Assembly: GCA_910586705.1 (NCBI GenBank)
Contig: CAJUJK010000005.1
Coordinates: 1-64,000 of the forward strand
DNA: 64,000 nucleotides
Direction: 5' to 3'
Source of the DNA: an uncultured Lachnospiraceae bacterium
GTDB taxonomy: Bacteria; Bacillota; Clostridia; Lachnospirales; Lachnospiraceae
Below, in pieces: positions 1 to 6,998 of this stretch (position 1 is the first letter of the stretch; each line of letters starts with the position of its first letter). Position numbers and translations under genes: made by a program. The notes beneath the pieces were generated by a model that did not search any database, was not told where the DNA came from, and saw nothing but the letters and a program-made list of their open reading frames with translations.

Positions 1-222
1 CTCCCCCACATCTGCCGATCCTTCGCTCTCTTCAGCGGGCTCGGTAGTCTCTGTAGTCTCTTCAGACTCCTCTACCTCGGGAGCGACTTCAGCCGTAGCT
101 TCGATCTGTTCCTCTTCCGCTGCCAGAACCGGCATCGCAGTCTGCGGTACCATTGTCAGTACCATAGCTGCTGCGAGCATGATAGAAAGTGTGCGATTAA
201 ATTTCTTTAATACTTTTTTCAT
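1..222 (-). CDS. N-terminal fragment of a secreted Glu/Thr-rich protein
   Basis: Only the first 74 codons lie in the window; the gene continues past the left edge. The protein starts with a basic segment (MKKVLKKFNR), a hydrophobic stretch and a likely signal peptidase site after MPVLA near residue 34. A very acidic, Glu/Thr/Pro-rich linker follows. This layout is typical of large secreted or wall-bound proteins of gut Clostridia, but no functional domain is visible. The ATG at 222 is preceded by a strong AGGAGG about 9 nt upstream. Transcription probably comes from the promoter at 356-384 through a structured leader. Confidence 0.8.
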   Translation of the reverse strand, partial: MKKVLKKFNRTLSIMLAAAMVLTMVPQTAMPVLAAEEEQIEATAEVAPEVEESEETTETTEPAEESEGSADVGE

Positions 223-264
223 GCTTGGTGTTTTCCTCCTCTTTCATAATATATTTTTAGCCTC

Positions 265-338
265 GGCCAACGGTAACATGATTTTGTTAGCCGCGACCAG
301 TTTACGTGAATAAGATGGGACAGGCGGAGCCACCCATC
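265..338 (-). promoter_or_regulatory. structured 5' leader with two hairpins
   Basis: Between the promoter and the start codon at 222 the leader can form two stem-loops. One has arms at 314-319 and 333-338 (GATGGG/CCCATC) with an inner GGC/GCC pair. The second has arms at 265-271 and 286-292 (GGCTAAC/GTTGGCC, one G-U pair). There is no U-tract, so neither is a simple terminator. I do not recognise a known riboswitch class; a role in mRNA stability or translation control is inference. Confidence 0.4.
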
Positions 339-355
339 ACACCCTATCATTGCCT

Positions 356-384
356 ATTTTATCCCCCTGCACTTCATTTGTCAA
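356..384 (-). promoter_or_regulatory. strong sigma-A type promoter for the secreted protein at 1-222
   Basis: On the minus strand a perfect TTGACA (384-379) is separated by 17 nt from TAAAAT (361-356), five of six matches to the -10 consensus. The predicted start near 349 leaves an unusually long 5' leader of about 127 nt. A run of nine G residues on the transcribed-direction strand lies just upstream of the -35. The rest of the gap between 385 and 591 is A/T-rich and holds no gene that I can support. Confidence 0.7.
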
Positions 385-591
385 GTCCACCCCCCCCCTC
401 AAAAATTATAAAATATGGCGTACTTTTCGTCACTTTGCCTATAAAGTTTTACTTCTTTAGTTCGACTTGCACCAAATATAGTGGTTTTTCTGACACATAT
501 ATACAATTATGTAAAACCATGGCAAAAGGTTCGCAGGGATTGTTTTGCGAAAAGAACAATTACGGGTGTTATTCTAGTGACCACCCCACAC

Positions 592-1411
592 TCATGCGAT
601 CTCAGAAATCACATATTGTGAAATACCAAAAATGCCTTCTCTCCCAATCAATTCAAAATCAATATTACAATCGGTATCTTCTTCCTCCAGACATTCTTTC
701 TGCGCTTTCAAATTCCCCGTTGAATCCGCGCTCACCAGCGCCAGTATGTATTTCACCCTGCTGTCTGCATCCAGCGCCTTTTTTATTTCCATAAAAAAAA
801 TGATAATTGGGGTTTTCAAAGCGCTTGGGATTAACCTTGCATTCATAAAATTCACCATACTGCATTCTATCATCCCAGCCGGCAACATCAAGAGTTTACT
901 TATGTCTGGAATTGCCGAATCCATACTGTGCCAAAATAGGGCATCCATTTATGCGTATTGTACAGCCGGTTTCATATCGTTTTCCTCTTCCCTGATATCT
1001 ATTCCTGACAAGCGCGTCAATCAATACTTCAAATAGTATTCCTCTGTACCTCCCCAGCCTGTAATCTGTATGATACAGGCGTTTCTCCTGATATAGGTCC
1101 TGATCAAATTTTTTGACTTCCTCAGCAAACTCATAGTCAACCACATGCCAGTAAAACATTTCCAGCCTATTGGCAAACAGCTTATAGTCCTCTTTTACGG
1201 TTTCGTCTCCCTCGTTGATTTTATACTTTTCTAATTCCAGCGTCTTTTTCACCTTATTGACAATATCCTCACTAAAGGTATCAAAAGTATTGAGTATCTC
1301 ACACAGGATCTGAATAAACTGATCATATTTTGCCGCCGCCTCAACCACTGGTAAAATATACTCGCCAACACCATAGTAGTCTTTATCTGTCCGTTTCAGC
1401 CTCACTTTCAT
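592..1411 (-). pseudogene. disrupted gene of unknown family, third gene of the SecB-like cassette
   Basis: Reading from the ATG at 1411 gives 171 residues (MKVRLKRTDKDYYGVG...) that stop at an in-frame TAA at 898-896. The same frame continues on the other side of the stop (TLDVAGWDDRMQYGEF...) to about 800. A one-base shift at the T8 run (793-800 as A8 on the plus strand) or the nearby A6 run (779-784) then leads into a frame ending ...FGISQYVISEIA at 592. Without these two lesions the product would be about 272 residues, soluble, with no signal peptide. I do not recognise the family. The start lies 3 nt from the SecB-like stop, so the two were co-translated. A sequencing error could explain the shift but hardly the stop. 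Confidence 0.6.
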
Positions 1412-1413
1412 AG

Positions 1414-1817
1414 CTATTTCGCTTTCTCCACCGTCTGCATAACATCAATCGTAGGAAGCATAACGGGCACTTCAAGCATCTTTGCCGTAATAGAATACAA
1501 ATCCTCCCTGACATACGACCACAAAATCCGCAATCCCTGGACTTCCATAAAACGAACCGCCGTTTGCGGATCCATTGATTTGTCTTCAAACTGAAATACG
1601 CCGATCTTTTCCTCTTCCACCCAAAAATCATCATTGTACACTTTTATTCTAATATGTGATTTCCCCGTGTTTTCATCTATACTTTCCCCTTCCGTGCTGG
1701 CCTCCACATTAAATTCCCGGCTCACCGTCTGCGATTTCTTCTCTGCACTGCACTGAACCGAACCGTTTCTACATGGATCAGTTGTGCAGGATGCCTAACC
1801 AATTCTGCTACATTCAT
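1414..1817 (-). pseudogene. SecB-like chaperone gene with a frameshift
   Basis: The C-terminal 100 residues resemble the SecB fold family, seen in the segment MEVQGLRILWSYVRED followed by a VPVMLPTIDV-type tail, where SecB has its conserved strand and final helix. The original start is probably the ATG at 1817, with GGAGG about 8 nt upstream, reading MNVAELVRHPAQLIHVETV. That frame hits a stop after about 31 codons because the pentamer TGCAC is duplicated in tandem at 1744-1753. Removing one copy fuses the N-terminus to AEKKSQTVSREFNVEA in frame, giving about 132 residues. SecB-like proteins hold clients unfolded for export or act as chaperones of toxins; which applies here is unknown. An internal GTG at 1725 could still give a shortened protein. 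Confidence 0.6.
1744..1753 (-). repeat. tandem duplication of a pentamer that breaks the SecB-like frame
   Basis: The plus strand reads TGCACTGCAC, two adjacent copies of a 5-bp unit. Deleting one copy restores a continuous SecB-like reading frame, so the duplication is the likely cause of inactivation. Such a unit can revert by slippage. Confidence 0.6.
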
Positions 1818-1861
1818 CTGTTTGTCCTCCTTTTTATTTCCGTATTAATAACATGCGTTAT

Positions 1862-2347
1862 TCACGATGCCAAATGTACAAAAAACAGGGAACCTTTTTC
1901 AAGGTTCCCGATAAAGCTGTATTCTTTTGCGCTGATTCGTTCAAAGCCGTCTGCCGCCCCTTCTATTCTGCCAATCATCTCTGTCTGCGCTGCCGCAAAA
2001 TCATTTGCAAAACGCCCCGGTATATAAAACATATGATCTATCAGCTTTTCAACATTGTTTTGAGAGTTCTCCAGCAAAAACTGGTACAGTCTTGCGAAAT
2101 CCTTCACCTTATCCGCCATATCGGCAGGGGTCTGATCCAGCGTTCGCTGAAAATACGACAATCCTTCTTCCTCCAGCCAAAACTCCAGTTTCCCGATCAT
2201 GTTCCGGTCTCTGTCTGTACAAAGCCCATCCTCGCACTGTTGACGCAGGTATTCTCTGCACTTCATATAATACTGAAAAAATTCTGCGAACTCCGCACCG
2301 CCAATTTCCCAGTTTTTTACAGTTTCAAGCAATTTTTCCTTCTTCAT
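1862..2347 (-). CDS. hypothetical protein, first gene of the SecB-like cassette
   Basis: The 161-residue product (MKKEKLLETVKNWEIGG...) is soluble, mostly helical and rich in charged residues, without signal peptide or membrane segments. I do not recognise its family. The ATG at 2347 was chosen over the longer frame from 2413 because GGGGAAG lies just before it and the upstream extension looks like untranslated sequence. The stop is 44 nt before the SecB-like start, and all three cassette genes point the same way behind the promoter at 2455-2483. It is the only intact member, so it may be a client or partner of the SecB-like protein; this is inference from order only. Confidence 0.6.
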   Translation of the reverse strand: MKKEKLLETVKNWEIGGAEFAEFFQYYMKCREYLRQQCEDGLCTDRDRNMIGKLEFWLEEEGLSYFQRTLDQTPADMADKVKDFARLYQFLLENSQNNVEKLIDHMFYIPGRFANDFAAAQTEMIGRIEGAADGFERISAKEYSFIGNLEKGSLFFVHLAS

Positions 2348-2454
2348 GTCTTCCCCTACTTTCTCTTTACAGATAGCATGGCCTGTTTTTGTACCTCTAT
2401 TCCAAAAGAGCAAGCAAATCGTATCTTTTTTCTTATTGTATGTCGGTGTGATTC

Positions 2455-2483
2455 AGTGTACCACACTCATTACTGCCAGTCAA
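2455..2483 (-). promoter_or_regulatory. promoter for the three-gene SecB-like cassette
   Basis: TTGACT (2483-2478) and TACACT (2460-2455) are 17 nt apart on the minus strand, upstream of the start at 2347. No convincing terminator separates it from the S41 gene at 2528, so read-through from the division operon is also possible. Confidence 0.5.
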
Positions 2484-2527
2484 TCAATCTTTTGTAAACA
2501 ACAGCCTTTTTCGCAATTATTGACCGC

Positions 2528-3883
2528 CTACTCCCCCAGAATCTCCACCGCCTTCTCCAACTGGTTATCCACATCCCTGTCGTAGTAGGCGTCACTGTCA
2601 AACTCGCAGACCACGTCCGGCTCAATGCCTACCCCGTGGATATTGTTGCCCTTTGGCGTATAATACGCGCTGATCGTAAGCTTCAGTGCCGTGCCGTCAG
2701 TCAGGGGCAGCACCCTCTGGACAATACCCTTCCCGAAGGTAGTCGTGCCGACAAGCGTTCCTTTATTATAATCCTGAATCGCACCTGCGAGAATCTCCGA
2801 CGCACTTGCAGAATTGCCGTTCACAAGCACCGCCATCGGCAGATCCAGTTCGTGCCTGCCGTCGCACGTATACTCGTCGCGCTCGCCGTACTTGTCTTCC
2901 GTATAGACGATCAGCCCCTTGGGCAGAATCTGTCTGGCAATGTCCACCACCACGTTCAGGCTGCCGCCGGGATTGCCGCGCAGATCCAGAACAAGCCCCT
3001 TCGCACCGGAACCTTTGATCACGGCAAGCGCTTCGGTGAACTGATCGGTGGTCACTTCGTCAAACTCGGTAATCTGAATATAGCCGATATCGTTTTCAAG
3101 CATTTCATATTTGACCGTGGGCGCCTCGATCTGCCGCCGCTCCACGTCAATCTCCAGATAATCACTCTCGCCTTCGCGGTATATGGTAAGGTGGACTTTC
3201 GTGCCCTCCTCGCCTTTTATGCGGGATACGATCTCAGACAGTTCCATACCCATCGTGCTTTCCCCATCCACAAGATAAAGCAGATCGTCCGCACGCAGTC
3301 CTGCCTCCTCGGAGGGAGTCCCTTCTATAACACCCGATATTTTACCAAGCCCGGTGTTGGGATCTATCATCAGGTAAGCGCCGATACCGTAATAGATACC
3401 CGCCGTCTCCTGCATCATGTCGTTCCACTCTTCCTCCGTATAATAGACGGAGTAGGGGTCCCCGAGCGCGTCCACCATACCGGCGTACATGCCTTCAGTC
3501 ATGGCATCCACGTCAATATCCGCATCCTGATAGTAATACTCGTCGATCACTTCCTCGATCGCCTCAAGTTTCTTTTCCGTCTCGTCGCTGACAACGCTGG
3601 ACGCGGTTCCCTTTTTTGACACATTTTTGCTGTCCACCGCCTCATAAACTTTCACACCCACAAAGGTGAAGCCGCAGACAAGTGTCGTCAGTGCGACGCC
3701 GAGCACCATGCCGAGCAAAAAGTTGCCACCGTTCCTGCCGTTTCCCTGCTGGGGCGGCTGCTGCGGCACGGGACCGCCGTTATAACCGCCCGGTGCCCCG
3801 TTGTAATAGGGGTTGCTCTGCTGTCCGTTCCCCTGAATGGGATAATCATTATAATAACAGTTGTTATTATTTCTCAAATCCAA
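2528..3883 (-). CDS. S41 family C-terminal processing peptidase with PDZ domain
   Basis: The 451-residue protein starts with an Asn/Gly/Pro-rich cytoplasmic tail (to about 50). One membrane anchor follows (about 53-78), then an extracytoplasmic PDZ domain (about 165-245) and the S41 peptidase core. The core carries the GNSASASE serine motif near residue 360 and the lysine in FGKGIVQ near 383, the Ser-Lys dyad of CtpA/CtpB proteases. These enzymes trim extracytoplasmic substrates, often cell-wall hydrolase regulators. The apparent start is TTG at 3883, with AAGGAG about 10 nt upstream; the ATG just after that AAGGAG reads only a short frame. It lies 49 nt after the M23 gene and ends the ftsEX cluster, so M23 turnover is a plausible task. 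Confidence 0.9.
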   Translation of the reverse strand: MDLRNNNNCYYNDYPIQGNGQQSNPYYNGAPGGYNGGPVPQQPPQQGNGRNGGNFLLGMVLGVALTTLVCGFTFVGVKVYEAVDSKNVSKKGTASSVVSDETEKKLEAIEEVIDEYYYQDADIDVDAMTEGMYAGMVDALGDPYSVYYTEEEWNDMMQETAGIYYGIGAYLMIDPNTGLGKISGVIEGTPSEEAGLRADDLLYLVDGESTMGMELSEIVSRIKGEEGTKVHLTIYREGESDYLEIDVERRQIEAPTVKYEMLENDIGYIQITEFDEVTTDQFTEALAVIKGSGAKGLVLDLRGNPGGSLNVVVDIARQILPKGLIVYTEDKYGERDEYTCDGRHELDLPMAVLVNGNSASASEILAGAIQDYNKGTLVGTTTFGKGIVQRVLPLTDGTALKLTISAYYTPKGNNIHGVGIEPDVVCEFDSDAYYDRDVDNQLEKAVEILGE

Positions 3884-3932
3884 ATTGGGTCATCTCCTTA
3901 TACACAATATACTTATTTATGTTCCGTCAATA

Positions 3933-5162
3933 CTATTTTAAGTAGTTCCACGGGCTCACGTAGTTTCCGTTAAGGCGCACGCTGAAATGCAGATGGGGTC
4001 CGGTGGAACGCCCGGTGGAACCCACCGCCGCAATGTTCTGCCCCTTGGAAACGGTCTGTCCTTTGGAAACGTACAGGGCGGAACAGTGCATGTAAATGGT
4101 ATACAGCCCGCTGCCGTGGTTAATCATAATATAGTTGCCCATGCTGCCGCTGTAATCCGCCGCCACCACGTCACCATCGTATGCCGCCAGAATCGGCGTT
4201 CCCGAGGACGCCGCCATATCCAGCCCGTTGTGGAATTTTTCCACGCCGAGGATCGGATGCATACGGTTGCCGTACTCGTCGGAAATGCGCTTGTAGCCGG
4301 GGCAGGGCCACGCGAACATGCCGCCGTTATAGATTCTTGCCTGCGCATTCTCCGCTTCCAGTCTCGCGCGCTCCTCCGCAACCGCCTTCTCCAGTGCGGC
4401 GATCTCCGCGTTTTCCTGCGCAATCATATCTTCATATTCTTTGATCGCTGCTTCTTTATTGGCAATATCGCCGCTGACAGAAACAATCTGCGCCTCTTTC
4501 TCCCCGATCAGGCTGTTGACGTTAGCTTCCTCCCGCTCTACCGCCTCTCTCGCCTCATCCAGAAGCTGTTTCTCCACTTCCAGTTCTTCCTTGCAGAGTT
4601 CCACATACTTGCGCGTCTCCACATATTCATTCAGCTTTTCCCTGTCATAGCGGGACAGTGCCTCGATGTAATCGGCACGGTTCACAATCCCGGCAATGCT
4701 CTCGGAGCCGAAGAGCGTTTCCATATAGAACGAATCGCTGCGCTCGTACATGAACTGGATGCGCTTTTTCATGGCGGCGTACTGCAGCTCCTGTCTCGCC
4801 TGCGCTTCATCCAGATCTCTTGCGGTCTCCTCGATCTCTTCCTCTTTTTCGGTAATCATTGCATTATATTGCGCGATGTTCTCCTGTATGTCTGCAAGCT
4901 GCCCGTCAAGCTGCTGCACAAAAGCCGTCAGATCATTTTTTGACTGCTCCAGCTCCTTTTTCAGCTTCTCCACGTCAGTCAGACTGCTCTTCAAGCCGGA
5001 AACCTGTTCCTTTGCCTTCTCGATCTCCCGCTCCTTCTCGCGGATGCTCTCACTGGTAACCGCCTGCACCAGAGGCGCTGGAACCGCACAGGAGAGCACA
5101 AGCGCAAAACATAATGTAACACCTGCTATTCTTTTAATTTTCTTTCGGAGTTCTGTCTTCAA
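3933..5162 (-). CDS. coiled-coil M23 (LytM-type) peptidoglycan hydrolase or activator, EnvC-like
   Basis: The 409-residue protein has a signal peptide (about 1-36), a long Glu/Lys-rich coiled coil (about 38-270) and a C-terminal M23 domain. The zinc-binding pattern is intact: HNGLD near residue 310 and HLH near 390. It could therefore cleave peptide cross-links itself, unlike degenerate EnvC, which only activates amidases. Position directly after ftsX fits the known arrangement in which FtsEX controls a coiled-coil PG hydrolase (PcsB, CwlO, EnvC). The start appears to be TTG at 5162, preceded by AGAGG with 7 nt spacing. It is needed to keep the basic n-region of the signal peptide. Confidence 0.9.
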   Translation of the reverse strand: MKTELRKKIKRIAGVTLCFALVLSCAVPAPLVQAVTSESIREKEREIEKAKEQVSGLKSSLTDVEKLKKELEQSKNDLTAFVQQLDGQLADIQENIAQYNAMITEKEEEIEETARDLDEAQARQELQYAAMKKRIQFMYERSDSFYMETLFGSESIAGIVNRADYIEALSRYDREKLNEYVETRKYVELCKEELEVEKQLLDEAREAVEREEANVNSLIGEKEAQIVSVSGDIANKEAAIKEYEDMIAQENAEIAALEKAVAEERARLEAENAQARIYNGGMFAWPCPGYKRISDEYGNRMHPILGVEKFHNGLDMAASSGTPILAAYDGDVVAADYSGSMGNYIMINHGSGLYTIYMHCSALYVSKGQTVSKGQNIAAVGSTGRSTGPHLHFSVRLNGNYVSPWNYLK

Positions 5163-5204
5163 CCTTTAACCTCTGTTGCTTATTTTTCCTCTGCGGTCAT
5201 TCTG

Positions 5205-6101
5205 CTAAACACGCAAATGTCGTCTCACCGTAACGATACTTCCCAGAAAACCGATTCCCACACCCAGCCCGAGGGAGACGGGCACAAGCACATGAAAGAC
5301 CTCTCCCACCGGCACAAAGCTCAGCAGGGAGGAGAGCTGCGGAAAGCGGTCCGTCACATAGGATAACACTACATTATATATAGTATAAATAAACCCAAGC
5401 GGCAGCGCCGCACCGATCAGTCCGATCATAATACCTTCCACCACAAAGGGAGAGCGCACGAAAAAGTCAGTAGCTCCGATGTATTTCATAATATTAATTT
5501 CCTCTTTGCGGACAGAGATACCGATCGCCACGGTGTTGCTGATCAGGAAAATGGACACCGCCAGAAGGATCGCAATGATGCCCACGGAAACATAGGCAAT
5601 CAGCGCGTTGATTCCGGTCAGGGTGGTCGCCACCAGTTCCGAACGGTTTACCATACGCACGCCGTCTATGGATTCCAGATAGGTCACAAGCGCGGACTGC
5701 ATGGAAACATCATTCAGATATACCTGATAGTTGGCGGAATTTTCCAGCGGGTTCTCCGTAAAGCCATCACCGTACTCGCCAAGATATTCATCCCGGAAAC
5801 TCTCCCACGCTTCCTGTGCGGAGATAAAGTCCATCTTCGCCACCTCGGGTCGTTTGGAAATCAGATCGCCGATCTGCTGAATCCTTATATCCTCGATGCC
5901 TTCGTCAAAAAATACCCAGACGGAAACGCCCTCCTCCGCATTCTTCACGATATGCTGGAAATTTGCCAGAACCGCATAGAAAATTCCGAAAAGAAAAAGG
6001 CAGGCGGCAATCGTAGCAATCGACGCCAGCGAAAAGAGCTTATTGCGGAAAATATTGCGGAACCCCTGCTTCAGCGTATAAAAAAACGTACTAATCCTCA
6101 T
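5205..6101 (-). CDS. ftsX: cell division protein FtsX
   Basis: The 298-residue permease-like protein has a short cytoplasmic N-terminus and TM1 at about 22-45. A large extracytoplasmic loop (about 46-170) should contact the hydrolase partner. Three further membrane segments fill the C-terminal half, with the FtsX-type core around ISNTVAIGISVRKEEI. FtsX couples ATP hydrolysis by FtsE to activation of wall hydrolases. The ATG at 6101 overlaps ftsE by 11 nt and has GGGAGG upstream, indicating translational coupling. The M23 gene follows after 42 nt. Confidence 0.95.
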   Translation of the reverse strand: MRISTFFYTLKQGFRNIFRNKLFSLASIATIAACLFLFGIFYAVLANFQHIVKNAEEGVSVWVFFDEGIEDIRIQQIGDLISKRPEVAKMDFISAQEAWESFRDEYLGEYGDGFTENPLENSANYQVYLNDVSMQSALVTYLESIDGVRMVNRSELVATTLTGINALIAYVSVGIIAILLAVSIFLISNTVAIGISVRKEEINIMKYIGATDFFVRSPFVVEGIMIGLIGAALPLGFIYTIYNVVLSYVTDRFPQLSSLLSFVPVGEVFHVLVPVSLGLGVGIGFLGSIVTVRRHLRV

Positions 6102-6822
6102 CTATGTACCCTCCCTTTTCCTCGTCACTGATAATGACGCCGCGGCGCAGGGTTACCACACGCTTCTGCATCGCGTTCACGATTTCGCGGTTATGGGTAA
6201 CAACAATAACAGTCGTTCCGTTTTCATTGATCTGCTCCAGCAGTTTCATAATCTCCCATGAATTTTTCGGATCCAGATTACCCGTAGGCTCGTCCGCCAG
6301 CAGAATCGTAGGCTGGTTCACGAGCGCGCGGGCAAGAGCCACTCTCTGCTGCTCACCGCCGGAAAGCTGCCTTGGCTTCGCCTTATATTTGCCCGCAAGT
6401 CCCACAATGGCTAAAATGCTGGGCACGTTTTTCTTAATTTCCTTATTCGACTTCTGGATGATGCGCTGGGCAAAAGCCACATTCTCATAGACGTTCCTGT
6501 CCTTCAGAAGGCGGAAGTCCTGAAACACGATCCCCAGATTCCTTCTGAATTTCGGGATTTTCCTGTGCTTGATCTTGGAGAGATCGTAACCCATCACATT
6601 GATGTAGCCGCTGCTGATGGTAAGTTCCCTCAGAAGAAGCTTGATCAATGTGGATTTACCCGATCCGCTGTCTCCCACAATAAAGACAAACTCTCCCCTG
6701 CTGATATGGAGATTCACATCTTTCAATGCCGGCGCGCCGGTCGAGTAAGCCTTGCTCACATTCGTCAGATTGATAATTTCATTTTCCACCGCGGGGGCTT
6801 TTCTTTTCTTTTTTACTGCCAC
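6091..6822 (-). CDS. ftsE: cell division ATP-binding protein FtsE
   Basis: A 243-residue ABC ATPase with Walker A GDSGSGKST near residue 51, signature LSGGEQQR, Walker B ILLADEPTGNLDP and the switch histidine in VVTHNRE. All catalytic motifs are intact. A basic N-terminal extension (KKKRKAPAVEN) precedes the domain, and a charged tail DEEKGGYIDED ends it. The start is GTG at 6822 with GGAG about 8 nt upstream, only 12 nt after the stop of a 48-codon ORF. FtsE partners FtsX at the division membrane. Confidence 0.95.
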   Translation of the reverse strand: MAVKKKRKAPAVENEIINLTNVSKAYSTGAPALKDVNLHISRGEFVFIVGDSGSGKSTLIKLLLRELTISSGYINVMGYDLSKIKHRKIPKFRRNLGIVFQDFRLLKDRNVYENVAFAQRIIQKSNKEIKKNVPSILAIVGLAGKYKAKPRQLSGGEQQRVALARALVNQPTILLADEPTGNLDPKNSWEIMKLLEQINENGTTVIVVTHNREIVNAMQKRVVTLRRGVIISDEEKGGYIDED

Positions 6823-6834
6823 GTTTCTTCACTC

Positions 6835-6981
6835 CTACTTTTCTTCCATTTTCTTATCTACACCATCAGAAAGCTCATTCACTTTCTTTTTTGCTTCATC
6901 CAGATCCTTACATCCATCTAAAATCATGGAAATCATCTTGATAATTTTATCAAACTGTTTGTCTGTCATAATTTCTACCAT
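6835..6981 (-). CDS. small acidic/lysine-rich protein (48 aa) upstream of ftsE
   Basis: An ORF of 48 residues (MVEIMTDKQFDKIIKMISMI...) fits tightly between the regulator at 6999 and ftsE at 6822. GGAGG lies 7 nt before its ATG at 6981. The peptide is predicted helical: an amphipathic first half with one Cys and a Lys/Glu-rich second half. It has no signal or membrane segment. Gaps of 17 nt upstream and 12 nt downstream suggest co-transcription and coupling with ftsE. I do not recognise the family. Confidence 0.6.
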   Translation of the reverse strand: MVEIMTDKQFDKIIKMISMILDGCKDLDEAKKKVNELSDGVDKKMEEK

Positions 6982-6998
6982 GTCCTTTCCTCCATACA

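Noticed and set aside
400..591. Possible c-di-GMP-I riboswitch upstream of the secreted protein
   Set aside because: A GGCAAAG...GACGAAAAG stretch on the minus strand recalls the GEMM core, but the conserved GCAAACC and ACGCAAAGC blocks and the P2/P3 stems are not there, and it lies upstream of the predicted start site.
306..794. Plus-strand ORF of 162 codons over the left intergenic region
   Set aside because: Composition is unlike a protein (Pro/Ser/Tyr runs from C- and T-rich DNA), there is no ribosome binding site, and it overlaps the promoter, the leader and the broken minus-strand gene.
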